NCBI GenBank assembly: GCA_030652255.1
Contig: JAUSAZ010000144.1
Span: forward strand, 1-64,000
Direction: 5' to 3'
Source: Myxococcales bacterium
Lineage (GTDB): Bacteria > Myxococcota_A > Polyangia > Polyangiales > Ga0077539
Length of the DNA: 64,000 bases
In this document: one piece after another, positions 45,278 to 53,557 of the stretch
Layout: every line of letters begins with the position of its first letter
Numbering within the stretch: position 1 is the first letter of the stretch
Translations under genes and position numbers: made by a program
Notes under the pieces: generated by a model
What the model was told of the DNA's origin: nothing
What the model saw: the letters and a program-made list of their open reading frames with translations, nothing else
Database searches by the model: none

Positions 45278-47395
45278 TCAGGGGGATGGCGCTCGGGTCG
45301 ACGGCGCCGCGAGGACGCGGAACGGCGCCCGGGCGCGGGCCTCGCCGGAGTTAACCACGCGCACCGTCAACGGTCCCGTCTGCGCGCCGTCGGGCACCTG
45401 GCACTCCACCGTGGTGGGAGTGACGGCCGAGGTGGGGCAGGTGAGCGCGCCGATGGTCACCCCGACCGTGGCGATGTCGCGGCCGAAGTTGCGACCACGG
45501 ACGACGATGCGCGCGCCCGGCGGCGCGGCGGCCGGGGTGACCGAGGTCACCACCGGGGGAAGCGTGATCGCGAAGGGCTGCGTGGAGCTCACCGGCTGCC
45601 GGCCGTCGGCCTCGACGGTGATGACCCCGCCGCGCGACGCCCGCGGCACGGTGAACGTGATCTCCGTGGTGGTGTTGCGGGTCGGGCGGATGAGCTGCGT
45701 GCCCAGGCGCAGCACCAGCCGCGCAGGGTCGGGCTCGAAGCCGGTGCCGCGCAGCGTGACGCTCGAGCCGACGGGGCCCGCTGGGGGGTCGACCGACTGC
45801 AACAGCACGGGCTGCAGGACGAAGAACTCCATGGGCGCCGTGCCCGTGCCCTGGAGCCGGCCGATGACCTGGAAGCGCCCGGTCTGCGCGCCGCGGGGCA
45901 CGGTCACCACGATGGCGTCGCGCGCGTACGACTCCATCGGGATCTCCGCGCCGTTGAGCCGCACCGAGGCGAGCGAGCGGTCGGCGGGGAAGTTGGTGCC
46001 GCGCAGGGTGACCCGCGTGCCCGGGATGCCGCGCTCTGGCTCCAGCGCCGTGATGCGCGGGCGCAGGGTGACCATGAAGGGCTCGCGGGTGCGGGCGCTG
46101 CCGCTGCCCGCGACGGCGACCGACCAGTTGCCCGAGCGGGCCCCCTCGGGGACCTCCACCACCAGCTCGGTCGGCCCCGAGGAGAGCACCCGGGCGGCGA
46201 TCGTCCCGAGCTGCACGGTGTTCTCCGCAGGGGTCCCCGAGAAGCCGGTGCCGGTGAGGGTGATGCGCTCGCCGATGTCCCCTGCCCGCGGGTCGACGCG
46301 GCCGATCGTCACCGGCGCCATCACCCGGAACTCCGTGGGCGTCAGCACCGGGCCCACGCCCGCCGCCGTGACCGCCACGCGACCGCTCGTGGCGCCCTCC
46401 GGGACGGTCACCACCAGCACCGTGGGCGCAGCGCTGACCACCGTCGCGTTGGTCGCACCGAAGGCCACGGTGACCTGTGACGCGTCGGCGCCCAGGTGGC
46501 TCCCCCGCAGCGTCACCCGGGCGCCCGGGGCGCCCGACGTGGGCTCCATCACCCGCACCAGGGGCGCGGGGCCCACGAAGAGCCGCTGCGCCGTCTCGTA
46601 GCGCCCGGCGCCGGGCACCTCGATCGCGATCGCGCCCGTCACCCCATCGACGGGGACCTCCACCTCGAGCTCGGTGGGCGTCGCGCGCACCACGCGCACC
46701 TGCCGACCGCCCAGCGTGACGCGGTTGAGCGCCGGGGTCGGCGAGAAGCCCGCGCCGCGCAGCAGCACGTGCCCGCCCGGCGCGATGGCCGCCGGGACCA
46801 TCTCCCGCACGCCGAGGCGCGCGCCCACGGTCAGGTCGCCGCCGCTGCGGGCCTCGCCGCCGGCCGTGCGCACGAAGAGCGGTCCGCTCACGGCCCCTTC
46901 GGGGATGATCACCCGCAGCGAGCCCGTGTCGCCCGCGCGCACCACCATCGGGGTGGTCCCGACGCGCACGGCGTTGTCCGACGGGCGCGCGGCGAAGTTC
47001 TCTCCGCGGATGGTGATCTCCGTGCCCGGCGCGGCGGTGGACGGGTCTACGCTGCGCACCGCGGGGGCGGGCAGGCGCTCGGTGACCCGGAACGTCTCCC
47101 GCGACTCGGTCTCGTCGGCGCCGAGCGCCAGCACGAAGCGCCCGCTCTGCGCGCCGTCGGGCACCGTCACCGTGATGCGCTCGGGGAGCACCTCGGCGGC
47201 GGTCACCGGCCGCTCGTTGAAGAGCACCCGCAGCCCGCGGGAGAAGCCCCTGCCCTCGATGCGCACCCGCGTCCCGGGCGGACCCGCCGTCGGCACGATG
47301 CGCTCGATCATCGGCCGCGTCTGCGCCCCGGCCACCACGGCCTGAGAGCACGCCAGCAACATCCCCACGGCGCTCACGCGCGCTCCGAACCTCAT
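45278..47395 (-). CDS. Secreted protein with eight IPT/TIG repeats
   Basis: Protein of 705 aa with a Sec signal peptide (cleavage near VAGAQT). The mature chain is eight tandem TIG (immunoglobulin-like) repeats of about 80-90 residues, each opening with PxxGxxGxxVxxxGxxF (for example PTAGPPGTRVRIEGRGF and PAAAPPGARIVVRGRNF). The repeats may bind surface glycan or protein. ATG 47395 is supported by GGGAGG 8 nt upstream. It lies 28 nt after the 47424 gene and 23 nt before the di-heme peroxidase gene, so the three probably form one operon. Confidence 0.88.
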   Translation of the reverse strand: MRFGARVSAVGMLLACSQAVVAGAQTRPMIERIVPTAGPPGTRVRIEGRGFSRGLRVLFNERPVTAAEVLPERITVTVPDGAQSGRFVLALGADETESRETFRVTERLPAPAVRSVDPSTAAPGTEITIRGENFAARPSDNAVRVGTTPMVVRAGDTGSLRVIIPEGAVSGPLFVRTAGGEARSGGDLTVGARLGVREMVPAAIAPGGHVLLRGAGFSPTPALNRVTLGGRQVRVVRATPTELEVEVPVDGVTGAIAIEVPGAGRYETAQRLFVGPAPLVRVMEPTSGAPGARVTLRGSHLGADASQVTVAFGATNATVVSAAPTVLVVTVPEGATSGRVAVTAAGVGPVLTPTEFRVMAPVTIGRVDPRAGDIGERITLTGTGFSGTPAENTVQLGTIAARVLSSGPTELVVEVPEGARSGNWSVAVAGSGSARTREPFMVTLRPRITALEPERGIPGTRVTLRGTNFPADRSLASVRLNGAEIPMESYARDAIVVTVPRGAQTGRFQVIGRLQGTGTAPMEFFVLQPVLLQSVDPPAGPVGSSVTLRGTGFEPDPARLVLRLGTQLIRPTRNTTTEITFTVPRASRGGVITVEADGRQPVSSTQPFAITLPPVVTSVTPAAAPPGARIVVRGRNFGRDIATVGVTIGALTCPTSAVTPTTVECQVPDGAQTGPLTVRVVNSGEARARAPFRVLAAPSTRAPSP

Positions 47396-47423
47396 CGCAT
47401 CGCCTCCCGGCAGACCACCGCGC

Positions 47424-48119
47424 TCACCCGACCTCGGACACGGGCTCGTCGTCCCGGGCGCCCTCGGCGTGGTGCACATCCGCCAGGTCGTCGAAGATCT
47501 CGTCCATCGGCACCGTCGACCCGCTGAGCGCGAGCGCCGCCGCCACGAGGTGCTTGGTCGCGTCGTACACCCGCAGCCAGTGCTGCCGGGCGGCCTCCAG
47601 CCCCGGGCCGCGCACCTGTCGCGAGCGGATGCGCTGATCGGTGGCGAGCACCGTGTCGAGCCCGTGCCGCGCGCGGGCGATCTCGTCGCGCCAGTGGCCG
47701 TGCTCGCGCACCGACCCGCCGAGCTCGTCGAGCGAGCCCAGCACGTGGTCGAGCGCCGCGAGCAGCCGCTGCGGGCCGCGCTGCGAGAGCGTCGACGCGG
47801 GCTCGACGAAGAAGGCCCCGTACGGGACGCTCCCCGGCCGGTGCGACTCCAGGTGCCGCGCGAAGCGCACGATGACCTCCCGCGCCTCGGCCAGCGGCGA
47901 CTCCCGCGCCACCGTCGCCTCGTGGAGCTCCGGGTCCGCCGAGCGCGCCTGGTGCAGCTGCTGCGCGACGCCGTCCGTGGCCGCCCGCAGGGCGCTCACG
48001 GCGAGGTGGAGCGCGGCGTCGAACTCGCGCAGCCGCCCCGCGAGGTGGTGCGCGATCTGCTCGATCGCGTATTCGCCGTAGATCCGTGTCTCGTCGTAGT
48101 CGATGTACGCGTCGGCCAT
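47424..48119 (-). CDS. Mostly helical soluble protein, unknown
   Basis: Protein of 231 aa. It is rich in Ala, Leu, Arg, Glu and His with long amphipathic helices (EYAIEQIAHHLAGRLREFD, EVIVRFARHLESHR). No signal peptide, transmembrane segment or recognised domain. ATG 48119 has no clear Shine-Dalgarno; AGAATC lies about 10 nt upstream. It is 68 nt downstream of the triple-DsbA gene on the same strand. Confidence 0.6.
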   Translation of the reverse strand: MADAYIDYDETRIYGEYAIEQIAHHLAGRLREFDAALHLAVSALRAATDGVAQQLHQARSADPELHEATVARESPLAEAREVIVRFARHLESHRPGSVPYGAFFVEPASTLSQRGPQRLLAALDHVLGSLDELGGSVREHGHWRDEIARARHGLDTVLATDQRIRSRQVRGPGLEAARQHWLRVYDATKHLVAAALALSGSTVPMDEIFDDLADVHHAEGARDDEPVSEVG

Positions 48120-48187
48120 GGCGCGGAGGATTCTGCCACCGCGCCGCGCTTGTAAAGAACCCGGTGCGCGAAGGAGGGCGAGGCGGC

Positions 48188-50239
48188 TCAGGGCGCCGCG
48201 AGCGCGGCGTCGATGCGGCGCTGGAACTCCTCGAAGGGCAGCGCGCCGGCGACGAAGCGGCCGTTGATGAAGAAGCTCGGCATCGCGAGGTCGGCGCCGG
48301 TCGCCCGCGCGGCGGCCATGTCGTCCTGGATCGCCGCCTGGTGGGTGTGCGCGTCGAGGGCGGCGCGGAAGCGGGGCATGTCGAGGCGCTGCTGCTGCGC
48401 CCAGCGCTCGAGGCCCGCGCGGTCGAGGGCGTCCTGGTGCTGGAAGAGCAGGTCGTGGAAGGGCCAGAACCCGGCGTTGCCGCGCTGGGCGTAGGCCTCC
48501 ATCGCGGCCTCCGCGGCGATCATCGCGTTGGGGTGGAAGTTGAGCGGGAAGTTGCGCCAGACGAGCTTCACGCGGGAGCCGTACCGCTGCCGGATCTGCT
48601 CGACCACGGGCCCGACCCGCCCGCAGAACGGGCACTGGAAGTCCGAGAAGTGCTCGATCACGACCCGCGCGTTGGGGTTGCCGAAGTACGGCGCGCGGGG
48701 GTTGGGCCGCACGGTGTACAGCCGGTCTCCCGCCGGGGCCGCGGCGGCCGCGGGGGCCCCCGCCGGCGCCGTGCCGCCGGTGAAGCGCAGCGCGGACGCG
48801 CCGTTGGCGATGAGCCGCTCGTACAGGTTGGCGCGCGTGGTGCCCGCGGTGCGCAGGGCCTCCTCGGCGCTGCGCCGGACCTCGTCGATCAGCGGCACGA
48901 AGGCGTCGACGGGCCGCGCCCCGGAGAGGCGCCGGCCGTTGACGTAGAAGCACGGGGTGCCGTCGACGCCGAGCTGCTGCGCGAGCGCGTGGTCGGCGTT
49001 GATCACCGCGTCGTGGGTGTTCTGGTCGAGCGCCGCGCGCACCCGCGCCGCGTCGAGGCCGAGCTGCCGCCCGTAGTTCTCGAGGTCCTCGCGGGAGAGG
49101 GCTCCCTGGTTCTCGAAGAGCAGGTCGTGGGCCCGCCAGAACTTCGCGTTGCCGCCCTGGGCGAAGGCCTCCATCGCGAGCTGCGCCGCGGGCCGGGCGC
49201 GGTCATGGATGCTCAGCGGCTCGTTCTTCCACACGAAGCGGATCTCGTCGCCGTACCGCGCCCGCAGCGCCGTGATGGTCTCCGTCGCCCGGCGGCAGAA
49301 GGGGCACTGGAAGTCCGAGAACACCACCACGGTCACGAGCGCCCCCGGGTTGCCGAGCACCGGCGCGTTGTCGACGGGCACCCGGTACACGGCGGTCGGG
49401 TCCTCGCGGCGCTCGAGCGCGAGGGCCTCGTCGACCATCTGCGCGTACACCCGCCCGCGGGGCTGGATGGCGCTCGCGCGCGCCAGCGCGGTGTCGATGA
49501 CCGTCACGAACTGGTCGAGGGGCTGCGCGTTGTGGATGAGCGTGCCGTTCACATAGAAGTTGGGCGTGCCGCGCGACCCGAGCCGGGTGAGCAGGGCCCG
49601 GTCGCGGTCGATCTGCGCCTGGTGCGTGTGCCCGTCCATCGCGCGCTGAAACCGCGCCATGTCGAGGCCCAGGGTGCGCGCGTAGCGGTCGAGGGACGGC
49701 CGATCGAGGGCGTCCTGGTGCTGGAAGAGCGTGTCGTGCATCGGCCAGAACTTCGCCGCCCCGCCCTGCGCGAAGGCCTCCATCGCGGCCTCCGCGGCGA
49801 TCATGGCGTTGGCGTGCATGGCGAGCGGGTTGTTGCGCCACACCACCCGGAGCCGGTCGCCGTAGCGCTCGCGCAGCTGCCGCACGGTGCCGCTGGCCTC
49901 CGCGCACGGCGGGCACTGGAAGTCACTGAACTGCACCATCGTGACGGGCGCGGTGTCGGGCCCGAGCATGGGGGCGCCCGCGACCGGGATCCGCTCGGAG
50001 TCATCCTGCGCCGTCGGGACGCCGGGCACCTCCGGGGCAGCCGGGGCAGCCGGGGCAGCCGCGGCGACCGGTGGCGCGGGCGGCGCAGCGAGCGGCGCGG
50101 GGGCGGGCGGGGGCGGCGACTCGGCGGTCACGACCGGCGGGCTCCCGCCGGCGGAGGGCCCGAGGTCGATGATGTCTCGCACCACGAGCCCGAGGATGAA
50201 TGCCAGGAAGATCGAGCAGGCCGAGGCGAACTTGTTCAT
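48188..50239 (-). CDS. Protein with three fused DsbA/thioredoxin-like domains
   Basis: Protein of 683 aa. The N-terminus has a hydrophobic anchor (about 8-22) and an Ala/Pro-rich linker (about 30-80). Three thioredoxin_4-type (DsbA-like) domains follow, with redox motifs CPPC (109-112), CPFC (312-315) and CPFC (536-539), each opening FSDFQCP and each followed by a TPxFYVNG- or MPSFFING-type cis-Pro region. It probably sits in the periplasm, tethered to the inner membrane, and oxidises, isomerises or reduces Cys-rich clients. No DsbB, DsbD or ScsB partner is in the window. ATG 50239 follows GGAGCG. It is divergent from the ECF sigma gene. Confidence 0.9.
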   Translation of the reverse strand: MNKFASACSIFLAFILGLVVRDIIDLGPSAGGSPPVVTAESPPPPAPAPLAAPPAPPVAAAAPAAPAAPEVPGVPTAQDDSERIPVAGAPMLGPDTAPVTMVQFSDFQCPPCAEASGTVRQLRERYGDRLRVVWRNNPLAMHANAMIAAEAAMEAFAQGGAAKFWPMHDTLFQHQDALDRPSLDRYARTLGLDMARFQRAMDGHTHQAQIDRDRALLTRLGSRGTPNFYVNGTLIHNAQPLDQFVTVIDTALARASAIQPRGRVYAQMVDEALALERREDPTAVYRVPVDNAPVLGNPGALVTVVVFSDFQCPFCRRATETITALRARYGDEIRFVWKNEPLSIHDRARPAAQLAMEAFAQGGNAKFWRAHDLLFENQGALSREDLENYGRQLGLDAARVRAALDQNTHDAVINADHALAQQLGVDGTPCFYVNGRRLSGARPVDAFVPLIDEVRRSAEEALRTAGTTRANLYERLIANGASALRFTGGTAPAGAPAAAAAPAGDRLYTVRPNPRAPYFGNPNARVVIEHFSDFQCPFCGRVGPVVEQIRQRYGSRVKLVWRNFPLNFHPNAMIAAEAAMEAYAQRGNAGFWPFHDLLFQHQDALDRAGLERWAQQQRLDMPRFRAALDAHTHQAAIQDDMAAARATGADLAMPSFFINGRFVAGALPFEEFQRRIDAALAAP

Positions 50240-50449
50240 CAACACGCTCCGCGAACGCTCACGCAGGGAGAGGCCAAAGCCTGCGGGGTGTTAGCACCGT
50301 CCGCGTCTCGACGCGCCCTGTAAGCCCGCCGTGCCTTCGCGCGTTCTCCCTTCGATGACGCGACCACCCGATCTGTCCGGCGCCCCTTCGCACCTCCGCG
50401 CTTCCGTCGCGCGGGGAATGCGCCTATGTTCGGCCCGAGCGTTGCCCCA

Positions 50450-51034
50450 ATGGTCCTGTCCGCGCCCGCCGCCGAGGAGAAGGCCCTCGTCGAGGCTGCC
50501 CAGGCCGGCGACGTCGAAGCCATCCGCCTGCTCCTCGATCGGGTCTCCCGCCCGCTCTACGCCGCGGTCATCCTGCCGCGCATCGGCATCGCGGCCGACG
50601 CCGAGGACATCCTCCGCGAGACGCTCCTGCGTGCCATCGACCGGCTGCACACCTTCCACTGGACGGGCGCGGGCTTCTTCCCATGGCTGAGGCAGATCGC
50701 GATCCACCAGGTGATCGACCACGTGCGCCGCGTGCAGCGCCGCACCCGCCTCGAGGAGCGCTTCGAGCGGCAGGCCGCCGACGTGATGCCGCTGCACCAC
50801 GCGGGCGCCGAGGAGGCGCTCATCGACCAGCAGGAGCGGGCCCTCTCGCTCAAGACCATGAGCATCGCCATGGACGCCCTCAATGATCGCTACCGCCAGG
50901 CGATCACGCTCCGCCTGCTGGAGGAGCGCAGCCGCGAGGAGTGCGCCGAGGCGCTCGGCGTGACCCTGGGCAACTTCGACGTGATCCTGCACCGCGCGTT
51001 GGCTGCGCTAAGAAAGGCCTACGGTGTCCGATGA
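50450..51034 (+). CDS. ECF-type RNA polymerase sigma factor
   Basis: Protein of 194 aa. Region 2 is about 10-85 (VEAAQAGDVEAIRLLLDRV, EDILRETLLRAIDRLHTF, FFPWLRQIAIHQVIDHVRR); region 4 is about 130-190 (ALNDRYRQAITLRLLEERSR, EECAEALGVTLGNFDVILHRAL). A possible earlier ATG at 50426 lies inside TATGTT, which looks like a -10, so ATG 50450 is preferred. The stop overlaps the next ATG by 4 nt; the following gene encodes the likely anti-sigma factor. The regulon is unknown. Confidence 0.88.
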   Translation: MVLSAPAAEEKALVEAAQAGDVEAIRLLLDRVSRPLYAAVILPRIGIAADAEDILRETLLRAIDRLHTFHWTGAGFFPWLRQIAIHQVIDHVRRVQRRTRLEERFERQAADVMPLHHAGAEEALIDQQERALSLKTMSIAMDALNDRYRQAITLRLLEERSREECAEALGVTLGNFDVILHRALAALRKAYGVR

Positions 51035-51528
51035 GCGCTCCCGACGAACGCTGGAACCCTGACGACGGTCCTCCCCCCACGGACGAAGAGCGCGCCGAGG
51101 CCGCGCGCCTCTCCGACGCCCTCACCCGCCCGGCCGCGCCCGACGACCCCGCCCTGCGCGAGCTCGTCGCCGTCGCGCAGCGCATCCACGCCACGGCCCA
51201 CCCCGACCGCGACGCGCAGCGCGCCGTGGTCGATCGGGTCACCCGCGAGGTGCTCGCCGCGGCCCGGCCCACCGCCTCGCCGGTGCGTACCATCGTGCGC
51301 CGCGCGTGGCCCTTCGCCGTCGCCGCCGCGGCGGTGCTCGTCGTAGGCGTCTCCGTGGGCCGCGCCCGCCCCGACCGCGACCGCCCCGAGGCGAGCATCT
51401 CCCGCGACGTCGACGACGTGCTGCGCACCCCCGTGCGCCCCGGGGCGGCCTCGGCGCCGGCGGCGCGGGTCTACGACGCCCGGCTGACGGCGTGGCGCGA
51501 GGCGTACCTGCGCGGGGGGTCGCGATGA
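51031..51528 (+). CDS. Putative anti-sigma factor, single transmembrane helix
   Basis: Protein of 165 aa. The cytoplasmic N-terminus (about 1-90) is acidic and helical, a single transmembrane helix follows (about 93-112, FAVAAAAVLVVGVSVG), then a periplasmic tail. There is no HxxxCxxC zinc motif, so it is not a ZAS-type anti-sigma. The anti-sigma role is inferred from its topology and the ATGA overlap with the ECF sigma gene. The next gene also overlaps by 4 nt. Confidence 0.7.
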   Translation: MSAPDERWNPDDGPPPTDEERAEAARLSDALTRPAAPDDPALRELVAVAQRIHATAHPDRDAQRAVVDRVTREVLAAARPTASPVRTIVRRAWPFAVAAAAVLVVGVSVGRARPDRDRPEASISRDVDDVLRTPVRPGAASAPAARVYDARLTAWREAYLRGGSR

Positions 51529-52067
51529 TCCGACGCGGCCTCGTCGCGATCGCGGTGGGCGTCGCCCTCCTCGGCGGCTGCGCGCAGCCGGGCCCCACCC
51601 GGGGGAGCGCGCCCTCCAACGAGGCCGTGATGGCGCTGCTCGGCACGGTGCGCGCGCTCCACCACGAGGCCGACGTGTTCGAGGGCGCCGGGGAGTTCGA
51701 GCGCGCGACGGACGCCGTGCGCCGCATCCTCGCGCTGGATTTCCCACGCAACATGGCCGAGGCCGAAGACCTGCGCGCCGACGCGTACGGCCGCCTCGCG
51801 GAGCTCGCCCTCCGCCGCGCCGCCCCGGACGAGGCGCTCTCGCTCGCCGACACCGGGCTGCGCGACACGCGCCGCGAGGGTGTGCTGCGCGGCCGGCTGA
51901 TGATGGTGCGCGGCCAGAGCCTCGGGGCCCTCGCCGACCGAGCCCATGCCGCCGCAGACGAGCCCGCGGCACGGCGCTTCCGCGAGCAGGCCGTCGAGGC
52001 CCTCGAGGCGTCCATCGCCCTCAACCAGCGCATCCTCCAGCGGCTCGCCGACGGGGGCGCCCCTTGA
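51525..52067 (+). CDS. Helical lipoprotein, unknown
   Basis: Protein of 180 aa with lipobox at Cys19 (ALLGGC). The mature part is almost wholly alpha-helical and TPR-like (VRALHHEADVFEGAGEFERA, LRADAYGRLAELALRRAA). Member of the ECF sigma operon by two ATGA-type overlaps (start overlaps the anti-sigma stop; stop overlaps the next TTG start). It may sense or transmit an envelope signal; that is inference. Confidence 0.75.
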   Translation: MIRRGLVAIAVGVALLGGCAQPGPTRGSAPSNEAVMALLGTVRALHHEADVFEGAGEFERATDAVRRILALDFPRNMAEAEDLRADAYGRLAELALRRAAPDEALSLADTGLRDTRREGVLRGRLMMVRGQSLGALADRAHAAADEPAARRFREQAVEALEASIALNQRILQRLADGGAP

Positions 52068-52660
52068 GGCGCGCACCCGCCTCCGTCGCGGCGCTCGCCT
52101 GCCTCTCCGTCGGCTGCGCGGCCGCACCCCCGCGCTCCGCCGCCGCGCCCGCGCACACCACCCGCTCCGCGACCGCGCGCGAGCCGGAGGCCGACGCGAC
52201 CTCGAACTACGCGCCGGCGCCGCGGGCTCAGCCATCCCAGGAGCGACAACCCGGCGCGACGAGCCTCGACATCGACGCCCCGGCGTCCGCCCCGCCGCAG
52301 CCCGCGCCTCCCCCGGCCACCGCGCCCTCGTCCGTCGGAGGCGTATCGGTACAGAGCCTGGGTCAGGCGACCGTGTCGATCTCCGAGAGCGCCGCTGGCG
52401 ACGAGCGCGAGCGCGTGGTGCGCGAGGCCCGCATCGGGGCCCAGGTGCAGCGGATCCGGGAGGAGCAGATCCGGCTCGCGAGCAACCCCGGCGTCTGCCA
52501 CGACGTGTGCTTCGCCGCGGGCTCGATCTGCCTCGCCGCCCAGGAGGTGTGCCGCCTCACGGGCGACCAGGACGCACGCTGCACGCGCGCCCGCACCGCC
52601 TGCACCGACGCCGGTCACCAGCGCGACGGGGCGTGCCCCGTATGCCCGCCGACCCACTGA
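52064..52660 (+). CDS. Lipoprotein with Cys-patterned C-terminus, unknown
   Basis: Protein of 198 aa beginning at TTG 52064, which overlaps the previous stop; no ATG or GTG gives the same signal peptide. Lipobox at Cys18 (LSVGC). A Pro/Ala linker is followed by a helical Cys-rich tail: CHDVCFAAGSICLAAQEVC and CTRARTACTDA, a Cys spacing I recognise from many unnamed myxobacterial lipoproteins. Function unknown. Third gene after the sigma factor in the operon. Confidence 0.7.
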   Translation: MRRAPASVAALACLSVGCAAAPPRSAAAPAHTTRSATAREPEADATSNYAPAPRAQPSQERQPGATSLDIDAPASAPPQPAPPPATAPSSVGGVSVQSLGQATVSISESAAGDERERVVREARIGAQVQRIREEQIRLASNPGVCHDVCFAAGSICLAAQEVCRLTGDQDARCTRARTACTDAGHQRDGACPVCPPTH

Positions 52661-52681
52661 GGACACCCGCAGGTCGCGTGC

Positions 52682-52687
52682 TAGCGT
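52682..52687 (+). promoter_or_regulatory. TAGCGT -10-like hexamer, leaderless candidate
   Basis: TAGCGT lies 8 nt before the ATG of the 52696 gene. No Shine-Dalgarno is present between, so an independent leaderless transcript is possible in addition to operon read-through. Confidence 0.3.
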
Positions 52688-52695
52688 GACCGGCC

Positions 52696-53535
52696 ATGAG
52701 TCGCGCGCCCACCCTCGCCTCGGTCGTCGCGGTGTCGCTGCTGTCGACCTCGCTCGCGTTCGCCCAGACGCCACAACCCATCGAGTCGCTGCCGCCGCCG
52801 CCTCCGCCCGCGTCGGTCACCGCGCCGCCGGTCGCCGCGCCGGCCACCGCGCCGCCCCGGGTCGGAGCCGCGTCCTCGGTGCTCGCCCCCGGCGCCGCCT
52901 GGAACCTCACGCCCCCGACCACGCAGCGCGCCTTCACCCGCGAGCGCCTGCGCCTGCTCAACCAGTCGCTGATCGGGCTGCCCGAGCGCAGCCGCACCGG
53001 TCGCATCACCGAGGGGATCATCAACCTGGCCCTGGGCGGCGGCCTCTTCGCACTCGGGTTTCTCTTCTCCTCGGACACCGATGGCTCGTCTCCGCTGCGA
53101 ACGCTGCTGTGGTTCCAAGGCGGCTACAGCGTGCTCAACGGCGCGGTCGGGCTCGCGTGGACCCCGGCCCGCGAGCGCCTCCCCCCGGTCTACGGCGCGA
53201 TGCCCGTTCGCACGCGCGCACAGCGCCGGGCGCGGCTCATGTACGGCGAGCAGGTGATCGAGGACATGGCCCGCGACAGCCGCCTCCGCCGCACCCTCAC
53301 CGGCATCGGGAGCGCGGTGCTGGGCCTCGGCACGCTCGGGGTGCTCTACCGTGACCAGATCTTCGACAACGCCGAGATGCCCGAGCCCGCGGAGTACAAC
53401 TACCTCATCATCGGGCTCTCGCTGGTAAGCGTCGCCGCCAACGTGATCACGGTGTTCTCGCAGACCGAGGAGGAGCGCATCCGGGCGAACTATCGCCAGG
53501 AACTCCAGCTGCTCCGCGAGAGCACCGACGAGTGA
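52696..53535 (+). CDS. Membrane protein with secretion signal, unknown
   Basis: Protein of 279 aa: signal peptide (cleavage near AFAQT), a Pro-rich linker, then two or three hydrophobic segments (about 110-128, 195-215, 230-252) separated by charged helices. No family recognised. It lies 35 nt after the Cys-patterned lipoprotein gene and may be the last member of the ECF sigma operon. Confidence 0.7.
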   Translation: MSRAPTLASVVAVSLLSTSLAFAQTPQPIESLPPPPPPASVTAPPVAAPATAPPRVGAASSVLAPGAAWNLTPPTTQRAFTRERLRLLNQSLIGLPERSRTGRITEGIINLALGGGLFALGFLFSSDTDGSSPLRTLLWFQGGYSVLNGAVGLAWTPARERLPPVYGAMPVRTRAQRRARLMYGEQVIEDMARDSRLRRTLTGIGSAVLGLGTLGVLYRDQIFDNAEMPEPAEYNYLIIGLSLVSVAANVITVFSQTEEERIRANYRQELQLLRESTDE

Positions 53536-53557
53536 CGAAGCTGAGGGTGTTGAAGGG

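Noticed and set aside
50426..50449. ATG 50426 as start of the ECF sigma factor
   Set aside because: It lies inside TATGTT, which looks like a -10 element, and the sigma region 2 homology begins later; the choice between 50426 and 50450 remains open.
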